Source: Bipalium vagum (lineage: Eukaryota; Platyhelminthes; Tricladida; Geoplanidae). From it: a stretch of DNA of 26,886 nucleotides. A model generated the notes under the pieces. It was not told the origin of the DNA, did not search any database, and saw only the letters and a list, made by a program, of their open reading frames with translations. A program made the position numbers and the translations under genes. The DNA is taken from contig JBBMKC010120937.1 of assembly GCA_037834085.1 (NCBI GenBank), positions 1 through 26,886 of the forward strand, read 5' to 3'. Positions 9,841 to 19,700 of this stretch are shown here, piece after piece (position 1 is the first letter of the stretch; every line of letters starts with the position of its first letter).

Positions 9841-12800
9841 GATAATAATAGATAATAAAAGAAAGAAAACCAACCAAGCTTGGGGGAGGGAGCACCAAAT
9901 TCTGAAAGCTGTACTTTAAATCGATTTCATCGAGAATTACTTGGAATTTTCCTGTAAATATCGATAGATGATCATTAAAAAAGGAAAAATAATAAAACCT
10001 TTAGTAACTTTAGCCAATTTTTTGAAAATGTACACTTCTGCCGACAACAAAATGGCTGAACAGCGAATGTTACTCTGTTGCACAGACTAAAACAATTTCA
10101 TTTTAGCAAAAATCAATAAAAAATTTCAAAAAAATTAACAATTATAAAAGTATTTATATATATGAACACGTTTTATATTGAAAAATAATAGAAAATCAAT
10201 AAAACTTAACCAATAAAATTCGTGATCAATATTTCAATTAAAATAATATTACAGGGTTATGTATAACATAAACAGGGTTACATTTATGTCTTTCTATATG
10301 CACTATTACACAAGCCTATATGTACTTAAAATTTTTAAAAATCAATATATATAAAAATTAGGATGCTAGTTTAATTATATCAATCAATGTCAAGGAAAGC
10401 AAGAAAAACCATAACAGTTGAATATGATCTTGCAGTTTAGATGTAAAATATTCAGAAAATATTCTTTAAGGTATATAATATCTACACTGGAGATCAGTAT
10501 TGGTGCTTGACGAAATATTCTTTCTTAACGAGAAAATAGTGAATCATTCCTTCCTGCAATAGAAAAGTATAAAAAAAAACTATAGCAGAAAAAACTTTAT
10601 CCAATATAATTGAACAAACTATATTCAAAAAATTTTCCTGCAATAATTCTGTCATCCAAAAGGGAATTCAAGAAAAAGTGTTGATGCTACAAATACGGTA
10701 TTTTCACAGTCAAATATTTCCAGGAAAATTAAAAAGATTAAAGTTACAAGAAAGAGGCTTTCCTTGGTTCCAAATGAAACGAACACCCAGATACGATTCG
10801 TGAACGTTCTATCTATGCTACTGATATTGCAAGGTTTGCCGATGAATTTTTAATATTTCTAGATGAAACAGATTTTAATGAGCATACGAATCGATAATAT
10901 GGTTGTTCACCTGTGAACACAAATTCCTGCTAATCGAAATATTGGATCTTTTACTTTTTTTCCTCCAAAACTTATTTTTTTCCGTTTTCCCCCCAAAAAA
11001 TTATCTCTTCCGTTTTTTCCCCTTAATAAAATTCTCTTCCGGATTTTTCCCACAAAAAAATCAATATTAAACCAATAAATAATAAGATAATAAAACAAAA
11101 AAACATCAATAACTAATCTTTTTTTAGATTCAACAATTGTTCTAATCATCATTGAAAACAATCTTTCTATATCCATTCTTTCTGATACAATCCGATCTTA
11201 TCTCCCAAGATACATTTTTAAATTTTTATTTAACTTTTACCCAATAAGATTCTATTTTTTGTGTATTCGCGTGTTTTTGGGTCTACAAAATATTTATAAT
11301 ATAATGAATGGTTGACTTTCAAATGACGAAATCAAATTTTTTCAAATCATTATAAGCTTTCCATTGATCACTTATAATAATTGTACCCTCTCGGCACACA
11401 TTTTTTTACTATTGGTAGTAGAGTGTCTGCTTCGTGTTCAGTTGCACATCTCGATGATATTTATGTTTGTATATTGGTATGTATATAATGCAAATTATTT
11501 GTCTATTTATAATGTAACCAAATAAAATTCTCTTCAGTTTTTTCCCAATTGACAAAAAAGATAAAAGATCCGAAATATTAACAGAAGCCTGGTTTGTGTT
11601 ATTGGAGCTGAAAGAGAAATCGCTCAGCAATACAAAACTGGATCATATTAATCTAATATGTTTAGTGAGTTTCTTAATAATTGTCTTGCTCCATGTTTTT
11701 TAAGGAATCCAAATAGAATTCTTATCATTAATAATGCAAGAATTCAGAAGATTAATGAAGCGACTTTAAAACGAAACAATATTACTTATGAGTTTCTGGT
11801 TTCATATTCACATGAACTCAACCTAATCGAAGAATTTTTCTCAATGTTGAAATCAAGGTTCCATTCTCTTAAAAGTCAAAGACCACAGCTGTGTATTGAA
11901 GAAACCTAAGTATTGTATTCTCAATAGATGACCATTTCAGTGACCAATGTAGAGGTTTTTCTAGAAATATGAGGCGATTAGTTGCTAAAGCAAGAATGAA
12001 TGAACCATTTGTTTAATAATAAGTTGCATTTTTAAATTAAATAAAATAAAACTGTTAATTTTTTTTTGAAAAAAGTACATATAGAAATACATAACCCAGT
12101 GATATAAAACCAATAAATCGTAACGATATTGATAAAAAATTAATAAAAAAAAAATCAATAAATCATAATTTCAAAAAATCATTGAAATAATAATAATTTG
12201 TTTTGCAAAATCGATTTTGTAATAATTATGTAAAAAAAGAATAAAATTTTAATTTTGTACTAAATAAAAAAAACCAGTTTTCCCACCGTTATGACGTCGT
12301 CAATGTTGTCGCGGTCACAGGATGTGAGACTGGCAAGCAACAAGATCACTTCTCGTGTGGCATATGACGGAATATGTCTGAAATGAAAACCCGGTCGAAA
12401 AAGAGTGGAAGAAAGCAGGTTTCAATGATGATAAAATTGCTACTAAGCAGTCCCTACTTCAAAATTGACTCGGAGCAGCGTAAAATGTTCTCCAGAGATA
12501 GTTCGCCTTCGCACTTGTCTTCTGACAAGCTCTGTAGGGCGTCAATATGTTTCTTAGGGTTGCCTGGAAAAGTAAAAATACCTGTATTACAAAGATAATG
12601 GATAAATACAAGGTTATTTACCACCGAGACTGGTTAATTTCTGCACGGTGCCGTTTTTCACCGTAAATATTCCCAGTTGGCTGATTGGATTCTGGTCAAA
12701 ATAATTCTCTACAAATGTCTTGGCGTTCTACATATAATGTTATCGTTAAAGTATAACAACGAAACGTTCACCTTTATAGAAAATGCTAATCGTGTTGGTT

Positions 12801-13085
12801 TCAAGTCCAAAATCTTCATGGCATCAGTCATGTCTATGAACAACAAGGTGTACCGCATCTTAAATAGTTTATTTTAACTGGTATTGAGACATAAATCCGT
12901 ATTCTTATTCTCACCATTCCCAATCTTATATTGTTCGGTCGTTTCTGGCTTTTACGCTTTCTTTCCGATTCCAGTTTTTGAGCCAAATAAAATAACGACT
13001 CTTCTTCCTCAATGATGGCAAAATTGTTTTCGTTTTCATGTTGCCAAGTGTAACCTTGAGACTCGTCTATATCACCACCAATCAT
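7939..13085 (-). CDS. GTF2H2: General transcription factor IIH subunit 2 (p44/SSL1), complete, 12 exons
   Basis: This is the p44 subunit of the TFIIH core, which binds and stimulates the XPD helicase in transcription initiation and nucleotide excision repair. Exons (minus strand): 12915-13085, 12772-12858, 12622-12727, 12458-12563, 12287-12377, 9999-10086, 9875-9951, 9727-9757, 9556-9604, 9274-9480, 9171-9210 and 7939-8067. All junctions are GT/AG and in phase, giving 393 residues, close to the human length of 395. Family landmarks occur in order: RLGMMR (54-59), [56 protein letters not shown] (about 248-255), CPRC...CNNCGL (C284, C287, C298, C301) and [18 protein letters not shown]. The C-terminal C4 RING-like module uses C339, C342, C355, C358, C363, C366, C377 and C380. 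The vWA loop reads DMTDAM, which is degenerate. Intron 5 (10087-12286) carries nested transposons. Exons 8 and 9 are only 31 and 49 nt. The exon model is inferred; the identity is very secure. Confidence 0.94.
8722..8777. repeat. (TTA)n microsatellite in GTF2H2 intron 11
   Basis: About 18 TTA units lie in the 1103-bp last intron (8068-9170). The rest of that intron is very AT-rich, with no coding or transposon signal that I can see. Confidence 0.95.
9762..9838. repeat. (TAA)n microsatellite in GTF2H2 intron 7
   Basis: About 25 uninterrupted TAA units make up most of the 117-bp intron 7. Read on the gene strand it is (TTA)n running directly into the TTTTAG acceptor of the 31-nt exon 8, so it takes the place of the polypyrimidine tract. 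Confidence 0.95.
10252..12102 (+). mobile_element. IS630-Tc1-mariner element in GTF2H2 intron 5, interrupted by Merlin
   Basis: Imperfect terminal inverted repeats frame this element: GGGTTATGTAT with TTTCTATATG at the left, and the inverse ending CATAACCC near 12097. The left end carries a second, tandem copy of the terminal motif. The transposase runs on the plus strand from ATG 10387 to a stop near 12016. Its N-terminus reads [14 protein letters not shown]. The first catalytic Asp lies in [11 protein letters not shown] (about 10860) and the C-terminal domain contains [19 protein letters not shown]. The second catalytic position reads IINNARIQK where the family has DNAR, so D is N. The third acidic residue (E of HELN) is kept. 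Several stops and frameshifts are present and the Merlin insertion splits the frame, so the copy is dead. A TA precedes the left end. Confidence 0.85.
10944..11571 (-). mobile_element. Merlin (IS1016/ISXO2-like) DNA transposon, internally deleted
   Basis: This 628-bp element has inverted ends GGATCTTTTA...TTTTTT and is flanked by a perfect 8-bp duplication GAAATATT (10936-10943 and 11572-11579). Duplications of 8-9 bp and GG-starting ends are typical of Merlin. On the minus strand, pieces of the DDE transposase remain in three shifted frames: HKYHRD (about 11450), [15 protein letters not shown], then [15 protein letters not shown], then HLKVNHS...FVDPKTRE (down to about 11265). These correspond to the catalytic core ...SDxWxAY...VNHS...FVDP of the IS1595/Merlin family. 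The N-terminal part is missing between HKYHRD and ADTLL, and frameshifts break the rest, so it could only move with help from another copy. A direct repeat AATAAAATTCTCTTC occurs near both ends (11026 and 11521). Confidence 0.85.
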
Positions 13086-13985
13086 ATTATTTAGAGCTTG
13101 AAATTAAATTTAAATTTGTAGCAAGTTTTTCTTTTCTTTGGATTATTTAAACAATTAGGATCTTAATCTAAATAATCTTTAAAAATTAATTTATAATAAA
13201 TCTTCGAGTTAAGCTTTTTATTTTATATGCCAAATATTAATAAAGTTTAGAAAGAAAAATTGTTTAATATTAATATACGAAACAAATATTAAAACGAAGA
13301 AAAATAAAAATATTTTTATAAATCTTGAAATAGTCCAATAATAAGTTAAATTTTAACTTAAAATCTTTCCAATTAACTTTAAAATTTTACAAAATTTCAT
13401 AAATATCATCTTTTTGTAGTAGGTTTTGTAGAGATTTAGAACCATATATTTCTTCGATACATATCAATATTCATTTGAAAATAAAAAATTACATCATTTA
13501 GTTCGTTCTCAATTATCTTTTATCATCTTGTGCAGTGGAACTCATCGTGTATTCATCTTATTGAATTTTTTAAAATTTTTCCAAAAAAATTCGTAATGGT
13601 AGTCATTTTATTTGATCTTTTATTGTATTTTCAAAATAATAATTAAAGCTCGTAAATTCTCTGACTGCAAAATCAAATGGTTCGGAAAGCTTGTGAAACA
13701 ATAAAACTATAACTTTAAGTTTTATTTAATAACTAATGACAATGTTTTCATTCAGATAAAAGAAGTAAGAAAAAAATAATATAAATATAAATAATTTTCG
13801 TTTAAAGGAAAATATAATAATAATTACCTTTTAAATTAATATTTTTAATTTTATTATTAACATTGATATTATTATTACTATTATTACGATGATAATAAAA
13901 AATGCATATCTTTATTATATATCCCATACCAGAAAAAAATTCTTACATTATAATGAACTTAAAAATTTTTCGCTGAGTTTTAGCT
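13086..13985. other. Intergenic AT-rich spacer upstream of GTF2H2
   Basis: This is the region between the GTF2H2 start codon and the end of the double-RING gene. It should hold the GTF2H2 promoter. I see only A/T-rich sequence with short ATT/TAA runs, no coding frame and no clear core promoter element. Confidence 0.5.
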
Positions 13986-13995
13986 TTTATTTATT
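13986..13995 (-). terminator. Poly(A) signals after the double-RING gene
   Basis: Two overlapping AATAAA hexamers on the minus strand lie about 60 nt past the stop at 14054. Confidence 0.5.
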
Positions 13996-14053
13996 TTGAT
14001 AATTATCATCGAAATTAGAAGTAATATTTCGAAAATTTTTATCTCAAAATTTT

Positions 14054-15655
14054 TTACTGATTGTTCGTTAATGGAAAGAGTAGGGCCTGCCTAAGCATAA
14101 AGAGTTTTTTCACAATAATCTTCAAAAAAGTCATGGATGCTTCCAGATCTTCCAAATCATTCTTCCTAAAAATCAAAATATTGATTTCTAACAGTATCTT
14201 TTCGCGGACCCTGATCATATCCGTTTTCAGTGTGTGGGCCATGGCATACCGATTCTCTAAACTATTACTCTGGATCAAATAATGTATTTTGTATAATTGC
14301 CTAATCTTTTTCAAGAAGTCACTGTAACCTGAAGAGATAAGGGATGTAAATTGATAAAATTGTTCAATCAGCTGGATTTCCCCAGATTGGATATCATTAT
14401 CCAAGCAATACGTCGTGTCAATTGATCTTTGGAAATTCAACTCTTCAAAGAAGAAACATATTTCCTCCAGCTTTAACTGAAGGACCATTCTATTCCTATA
14501 AAGGTCTACTAAGGTTTTCTCTTTTAACATTGTCCCAAACTGGAGTCTTAAAAAATCATCTAACTTTTGAGCTGACTCGATCAATTTGATGATTATGTTA
14601 TACTGTTCAGCAAATATATTATAAGACCTGGGTTGAATGTCATTCTGGAGCTGCATCACTTCCCTATGAAAAGGACAGAATACCCTAAATAAGTGAAAAC
14701 TTTCAATACAACCTTTACAAATTTTGTGTTGACAGTTTGGAAGAGGTGAGGTACATATATTTTCTACTTCCAATCTCAAATGGGTGTCACAGATGATGCA
14801 CCATTCCACTGAATTATTAAAAATTTCCAGGTACTGCTTATGACCATGTTCTATGAATTCCAGCATGACTGCCTTCGAATATATCAAACAACTTTCAATA
14901 GTCTTGGTGAGATTGGCAAAAATCTTCATGTGTTTCGACATTTCAAGTAGGTCTCGCAAGTAGAAAATTATGGTGACATTCTTTTTTTGCATAAAGTATT
15001 TGAAGACTTTGTTTATGTACAAAAATTTTCTGTTTGCACGTTTCAGAAGCTCAAACAATGTTTTCAGCCTTTGTAAAATTGAAAAGAAATTCGAAAGTAT
15101 TGTTTGTTCTAAAACTTTTTTGTTAAACTTTTCCGCTTGTCTGAGAACTATTTTGATATCATTTTCAAAGTTTTCGTAAGACTCAGTATGAGACGTGGCA
15201 GCCGGCAAAAACCTTAAGATGAAATCTTTCAGATAGCATAATGCTTTCTCAAAATCACCTTGACTTTGTCCTTTACATTTTTTCACAAAATATTTTTCAT
15301 CAAATTTCGACAAGAGAGAAAGTTTCGGTTCCAAGATCTTGAATCTTTTCACCATTTTGGTCAATATCATCATGTGCTGCTGAATGGCAGTCTCAAAAAA
15401 GATTGTAAGTTTCTTGGAAAGCTTTGGATACAGGAAGTATGGAATTGACAACGTTTCATTGCTTTGGTCTCCAACTAGGACAATTTCGTGAATCACACCG
15501 CGATCTAAGGGACAGGTATGTTGTAGCCGTAGCCACCTTTCCAAACACCTCGAGCAAAAAGTGTGTCTACATTTTTTGGCCATGACCTGGTTATCTCTTT
15601 CCACTTCCTCCAGACAAACAGGACATTCGATCTTTACCACATTTTCTTGTTCCAT
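14054..15655 (-). CDS. Intronless double-RING zinc-finger protein, function unknown
   Basis: A 533-residue open frame starts at ATG 15655. The N-terminal RING uses C11-x2-C14, C29-x-H31, C34-x2-C37, C48-x2-D51, with a final Asp (CPLDR) as in the PHRF1/SCAF11/Topors type of RING. This kind of domain usually recruits an E2 for ubiquitin transfer. Residues 60-280 look all-helical and rich in Leu, Lys and Phe. A second module follows: C286-x2-C289, C308-x-H310, C313-x2-C316, C327-x2-H330, a C3HC2H-like RING or RING remnant. A helical tail runs to 533. No membrane segment or signal peptide is evident. I do not recognise the full architecture. An E3 ligase role is inferred from the first RING only. 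It has no introns while both neighbours are split into many short exons, which suggests a retrocopy or a lineage-specific gene. Two close downstream AATAAA hexamers fit an expressed gene. Confidence 0.85.
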   Translation of the reverse strand: MEQENVVKIECPVCLEEVERDNQVMAKKCRHTFCSRCLERWLRLQHTCPLDRGVIHEIVLVGDQSNETLSIPYFLYPKLSKKLTIFFETAIQQHMMILTKMVKRFKILEPKLSLLSKFDEKYFVKKCKGQSQGDFEKALCYLKDFILRFLPAATSHTESYENFENDIKIVLRQAEKFNKKVLEQTILSNFFSILQRLKTLFELLKRANRKFLYINKVFKYFMQKKNVTIIFYLRDLLEMSKHMKIFANLTKTIESCLIYSKAVMLEFIEHGHKQYLEIFNNSVEWCIICDTHLRLEVENICTSPLPNCQHKICKGCIESFHLFRVFCPFHREVMQLQNDIQPRSYNIFAEQYNIIIKLIESAQKLDDFLRLQFGTMLKEKTLVDLYRNRMVLQLKLEEICFFFEELNFQRSIDTTYCLDNDIQSGEIQLIEQFYQFTSLISSGYSDFLKKIRQLYKIHYLIQSNSLENRYAMAHTLKTDMIRVREKILLEINILIFRKNDLEDLEASMTFLKIIVKKLFMLRQALLFPLTNNQ

Positions 15656-16324
15656 CGCTCAATTTTATTGATTTAAAATGTAAAAAAATATTTTTAAACA
15701 ATTTTTTGACATTTATGAAAACGGTTCTATCCGTAATTTTTTGTATAAATCGACTAAGAGAATTTATTTTTAAAATAAATAAATATTTTGGATTATGTTT
15801 CTTTACCGAAATGACTATCACGTCTCTTTTTTGTCCTATCTGTTACATCAAGTTTTTTTGACCGATCTCAATTTTTTCCTATCAGGTAATTTATAATAAT
15901 ATTAATGATTTTTCATAAATGCGATAATCGTGGCACGATATTCAAGGAATGTATTGATTGTGTTTCATGGCACTTAAACACAAATAACTGCATACATTAA
16001 AATGGATATTTTTCTATTAGAAGAAAATCCTTTTTAGAGAAATTCAAAATTTGGTCATTTATTGCATTTATGGACCTAGGGCAGATCGCAAAAGTCAGTT
16101 AATGAAGACACAGGCGTTTCAAAATCTTTCGTTATTAATTACTGTGCAGAAGTAATGAAAAATGTGAGATTTTTCTTGAAAAATCCAATAAAAATTGGCG
16201 AGCTCATATCCGTACCACTTTTGGATTTTTGGTATGGTTGACGACTCCAAGAATGCAAACATATTTTTGAAGTTATTAAAAAATTACGTTTTTTCTGTAA
16301 TGAAATATTTTTGAATTATCTTAG
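15656..16324. other. Intergenic spacer upstream of the double-RING gene
   Basis: There is no recognised gene. The reverse strand next to the Tc1-like remnant (16022-16320) may be its decayed 3' part, but I could not match it to a DDE transposase. Confidence 0.4.
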
Positions 16325-16500
16325 CTCTGTGGCAAGGTACTCCATCATACATGAACTGAAATCGTTCACGACCAGAAAACCAATAATTTTTTGAGCCCGT
16401 AATTCATTCTGGAGCACTTGCAGGTACTGTTGCGAATTCATGTCTCCATACCATTGTTCTTAAAATAATACTTGAGTCTATTTCAATGGCCAGGTACTAC
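16325..16500 (-). mobile_element. Tc1-like element remnant, copy 2
   Basis: On the minus strand the end sequence CTGGCCATTGAAATAGACTC (16474-16493) is followed almost directly by a transposase piece: MNSQQYLQVLQNELRAQ, then GRERFQFMYDGVPCH, with the second catalytic Asp in MYDG. About 1 kb of the normal 5' half is deleted. It is the same family as the copy at 24058 and reads in frame where that copy is broken. Confidence 0.8.
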
Positions 16501-16769
16501 AATTCAATATTTTTCTCGTCATGCAGATTATAGAGAAGAGTTTCCAAAATTTTAATTGCTTATGTTTACCATCACGGCCACATTTAATGTTTCCGTTGTC
16601 TTTTAGAGATTATTTAATGGTCATTAGAGAAATTTAAAGTAATCTGTGAAGAACGATTTTGTCAGTTGATATTTAGTTTTGAAACAAGAAAAATTCAAAT
16701 GATGTCCAAGAGAAAAAAGGAAATTTTAAATTTTAAAAATGTAATAGAAAATAACAATAACTCAACATA

Positions 16770-16779
16770 TTTATTTATT
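16770..16779 (-). terminator. Poly(A) signals overlapping the RhoGEF stop codon
   Basis: The last codons AAT AAA TAA themselves form AATAAATAAA on the minus strand, so the hexamer overlaps the stop. If this signal is used, the 3' UTR would be only the cleavage distance. Confidence 0.45.
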
Positions 16780-19700
16780 GTCTTTAGTATTTTGGTTTCC
16801 TTCTTTCACTCCCAATGATGATCTTCTGAACCAATTCGAAGAGTCATCCAGTTTCATTGATGATCCCTCACTGCTCAAGCTCTGAATGGAATCATGTTTT
16901 GGATTACTTGATTTATCACTGTATCCTTGAAAGGAATATCGATAAGGGGTTTTTAAATACTGTGCACAGCCATATTCAGAAGGATCGAAATAGTTGACAA
17001 ATGGATCAGAGACAACACAGGAATTCAGCATATTTTCAAATTCTATCCAAGAACTTGACGACAAAGATTTGTTCCACAAGTCTAGGTACTCGGTGTCGCT
17101 ATCATTATCGGAAACGGAGGAATTTCCGCTCTGGTGAAGATTTGTTGAATTTTCATGAAGGCAGTTTTCGTCTTCCTGTTTATAAATATACAAAGTAATT
17201 CGATCTGAGCTCCCAATCATAAACATGTTATTAAGTAAAAATATTGAAAATGCAACTGACAATTTAAGGTTAATTTTGAATAAAGTTCAAGATCATCTTT
17301 AAATTTTGTTGGTAATCCTTCATTATCAATCACAGCTTGATGACTTCATGAATTAGTTTGGATAAGAATGGTTAACAAATCTGCTGGCAAAAATTTTTCA
17401 GTCTATTTTGTTAAACCAAAATTTATAACTGGGGCCGGATAGAACAATAAATATCTTTGTTTTACTGTTATCAATAAACATTAAGTTTTAAATTTAGAAG
17501 CTTCCTAGCATTGACCAGCTTGATAATACATTTTCGTAAGAAAAGGATTATTTCTCACTTTTTATCACTATCATTAATGGGAAAGAATAACTCAATCTAA
17601 CTTTTCATGAAATAAAATTAATCACTTGAATGTACATATTATATAACCAAGGAAACCATACAGATATTATAAACTTTATTGATGGTGTTATTCTCAATCA
17701 AGAGAATTTGAAATGCCCGCGTCTCTTTTGGTTTACATTTCATATTTTTTAGTTTGTTTAACATTACTAATTTAATGCAAAAATGTTTTCAAAATAAAAT
17801 TTTTTTTAATATAAGAATAATATTTAATTAATATTAATAATATTTGATTAAAAGATTTTAAAGATATTTTCAAAGGAGCTGCCGAAAATGATTGAAATAA
17901 TGTCACAAGAAATTTGTAACTTCTAAAGAAAATTAATTTGCACATTATAATAAATGATAACCTTTAAAAATGTGGAATTTTGACAAAAATTTCTGTAGAA
18001 TTATTTTTCAAAGACTTGATAAAATTAAAACCTTTTCTATTTGTTTCTCAAATGGGATATTGAAAAAGTTTCATAAAAATTTTGAATTGTAAAATCTTTG
18101 ATGCAAAATTAAATAAAAATAAAACACTTAGTTTAACTAAAAAAAATTATTTCCTTCAAATTTTACTGTACAACAGTTGCTAATGCCTAATAATGCCTAT
18201 ACATAAATCTTAAGTTAACATTTTGAATGTCATTTGACTTAGATATGATAGAATTCGAATTCGTTTTAAATCATCAATTAAATCAATAATAGCAGAAAAT
18301 CTGTAAATAAAAGTAAATCTTAAGTTAATTTTTATAAGTTTACTTTCTGATTAATAAGATTTAATAAAAACTATTACACGTTAAAGGTCATAATTGACTT
18401 AAATAAACAATCAAATGACCAAAATTTTGTTTATAAAATGAAAAAAATCTGTTGAATTTGTTCAATAAAATTAAAATTAATAAATTTGAAAAAATGAAAC
18501 AATTATTTACATTTTGAAAATTAATTTCCTCTGAATTTGTTACATTAATGTGAACATTGGTCGTATTCTGTGCCATTATCGCTTCATAGTGGGCCTGGAA
18601 ATATTTTTCACGTTATTTATAAATAATAAAACCCACCTTTGCGAATGCGATTTTCCTCATAAAAATCCTCACAGAATTTCTGCTGTTGGAATTTTTGTCA
18701 TTTGACAATTTGTAAATGTTTGAAAAGCAGTTGAACTGGTTTAGTTTTGCCAAATAAAAGCAGGAAACGTTATCTGAACGATGAGAAAGTCATTTTGTTT
18801 TTTTACTTCATTTCAGTACTGAGGACAGGTTGGTCTACTTATAAACGAAACAATGGCACAGGTATCCCATAAAAAGAAATTGGAACAAAGGTTTACCAAA
18901 TTATTATATATTAAACTTTGACATAATGTAATAATCGTATGTCGCATAGTACAACGAATCATGGTAATTATTTTTGTTAAAAAAGTTCACAATAATAAAA
19001 GTCACTTGTATTGGGAGTATGCAAGATCAGATTCACGATATTCTGAGACACTGCTTAAAATCGATAAAATATAATGTTCTTGCTCATTGCAAGTGTTGCA
19101 GTTAATACAGGGTGTCATGTAAGTCCCCGAGGAAAGTAAACTTAGATATTTCTTAAACTGACTGATATATTTAATCGCTTGCTCTATAAAATTAAAGAAA
19201 AATCTTTTAATTTTTATTTCATATTTCAAAAATATTTACAAAAATTATTCGAAATGACCACCATTAACTGATATACATAAGATCATCCTTTTTACAATAT
19301 TTAAAAATACACTATTCAAAGTTTCTGTGGTAACACTTTTTATTTCTTCGGGGATTTTTGTTTTCAAATCCTCAATATTTTTGATTTCAGATTTGTGTAT
19401 CGTATTCTTTAAATGACTCCATAAATAGATGTCAAGAGGAGTTAAATTAAAAGAGCAGCCCATCAAATTGTACCACCTGTTCGGAAAATGAGTGTCAAGA
19501 TACCGTCGTACATTTGTTGAAAAATGCGCAGGAGCTCCATCTTCCACACTTCAAACATAAAATAGTCTTGAAGCATTGATAGATAATTTTGGCCATTAAC
19601 AGTCTCAACTTCAAAGAAATACTGACCGATAATTTTATTTTTTGACAAAGCACACCAAACATTTACCTTCTGGGATTTTCTAGCAGTTTCATAATGAACA

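Noticed and set aside
10907-11176. 89-codon minus-strand open frame
   Set aside because: It spans the border of the Tc1/mariner element and the Merlin end, and is a product of repeated TTTTCC-type sequence.
12374-12877. Plus-strand open frames at 12374-12598 and 12677-12877
   Set aside because: They lie opposite GTF2H2 exons 2-5 and have no family signal.
14061-15448. Three plus-strand open frames opposite the double-RING gene
   Set aside because: They are shadows of a long frame with clear zinc-binding motifs on the other strand.
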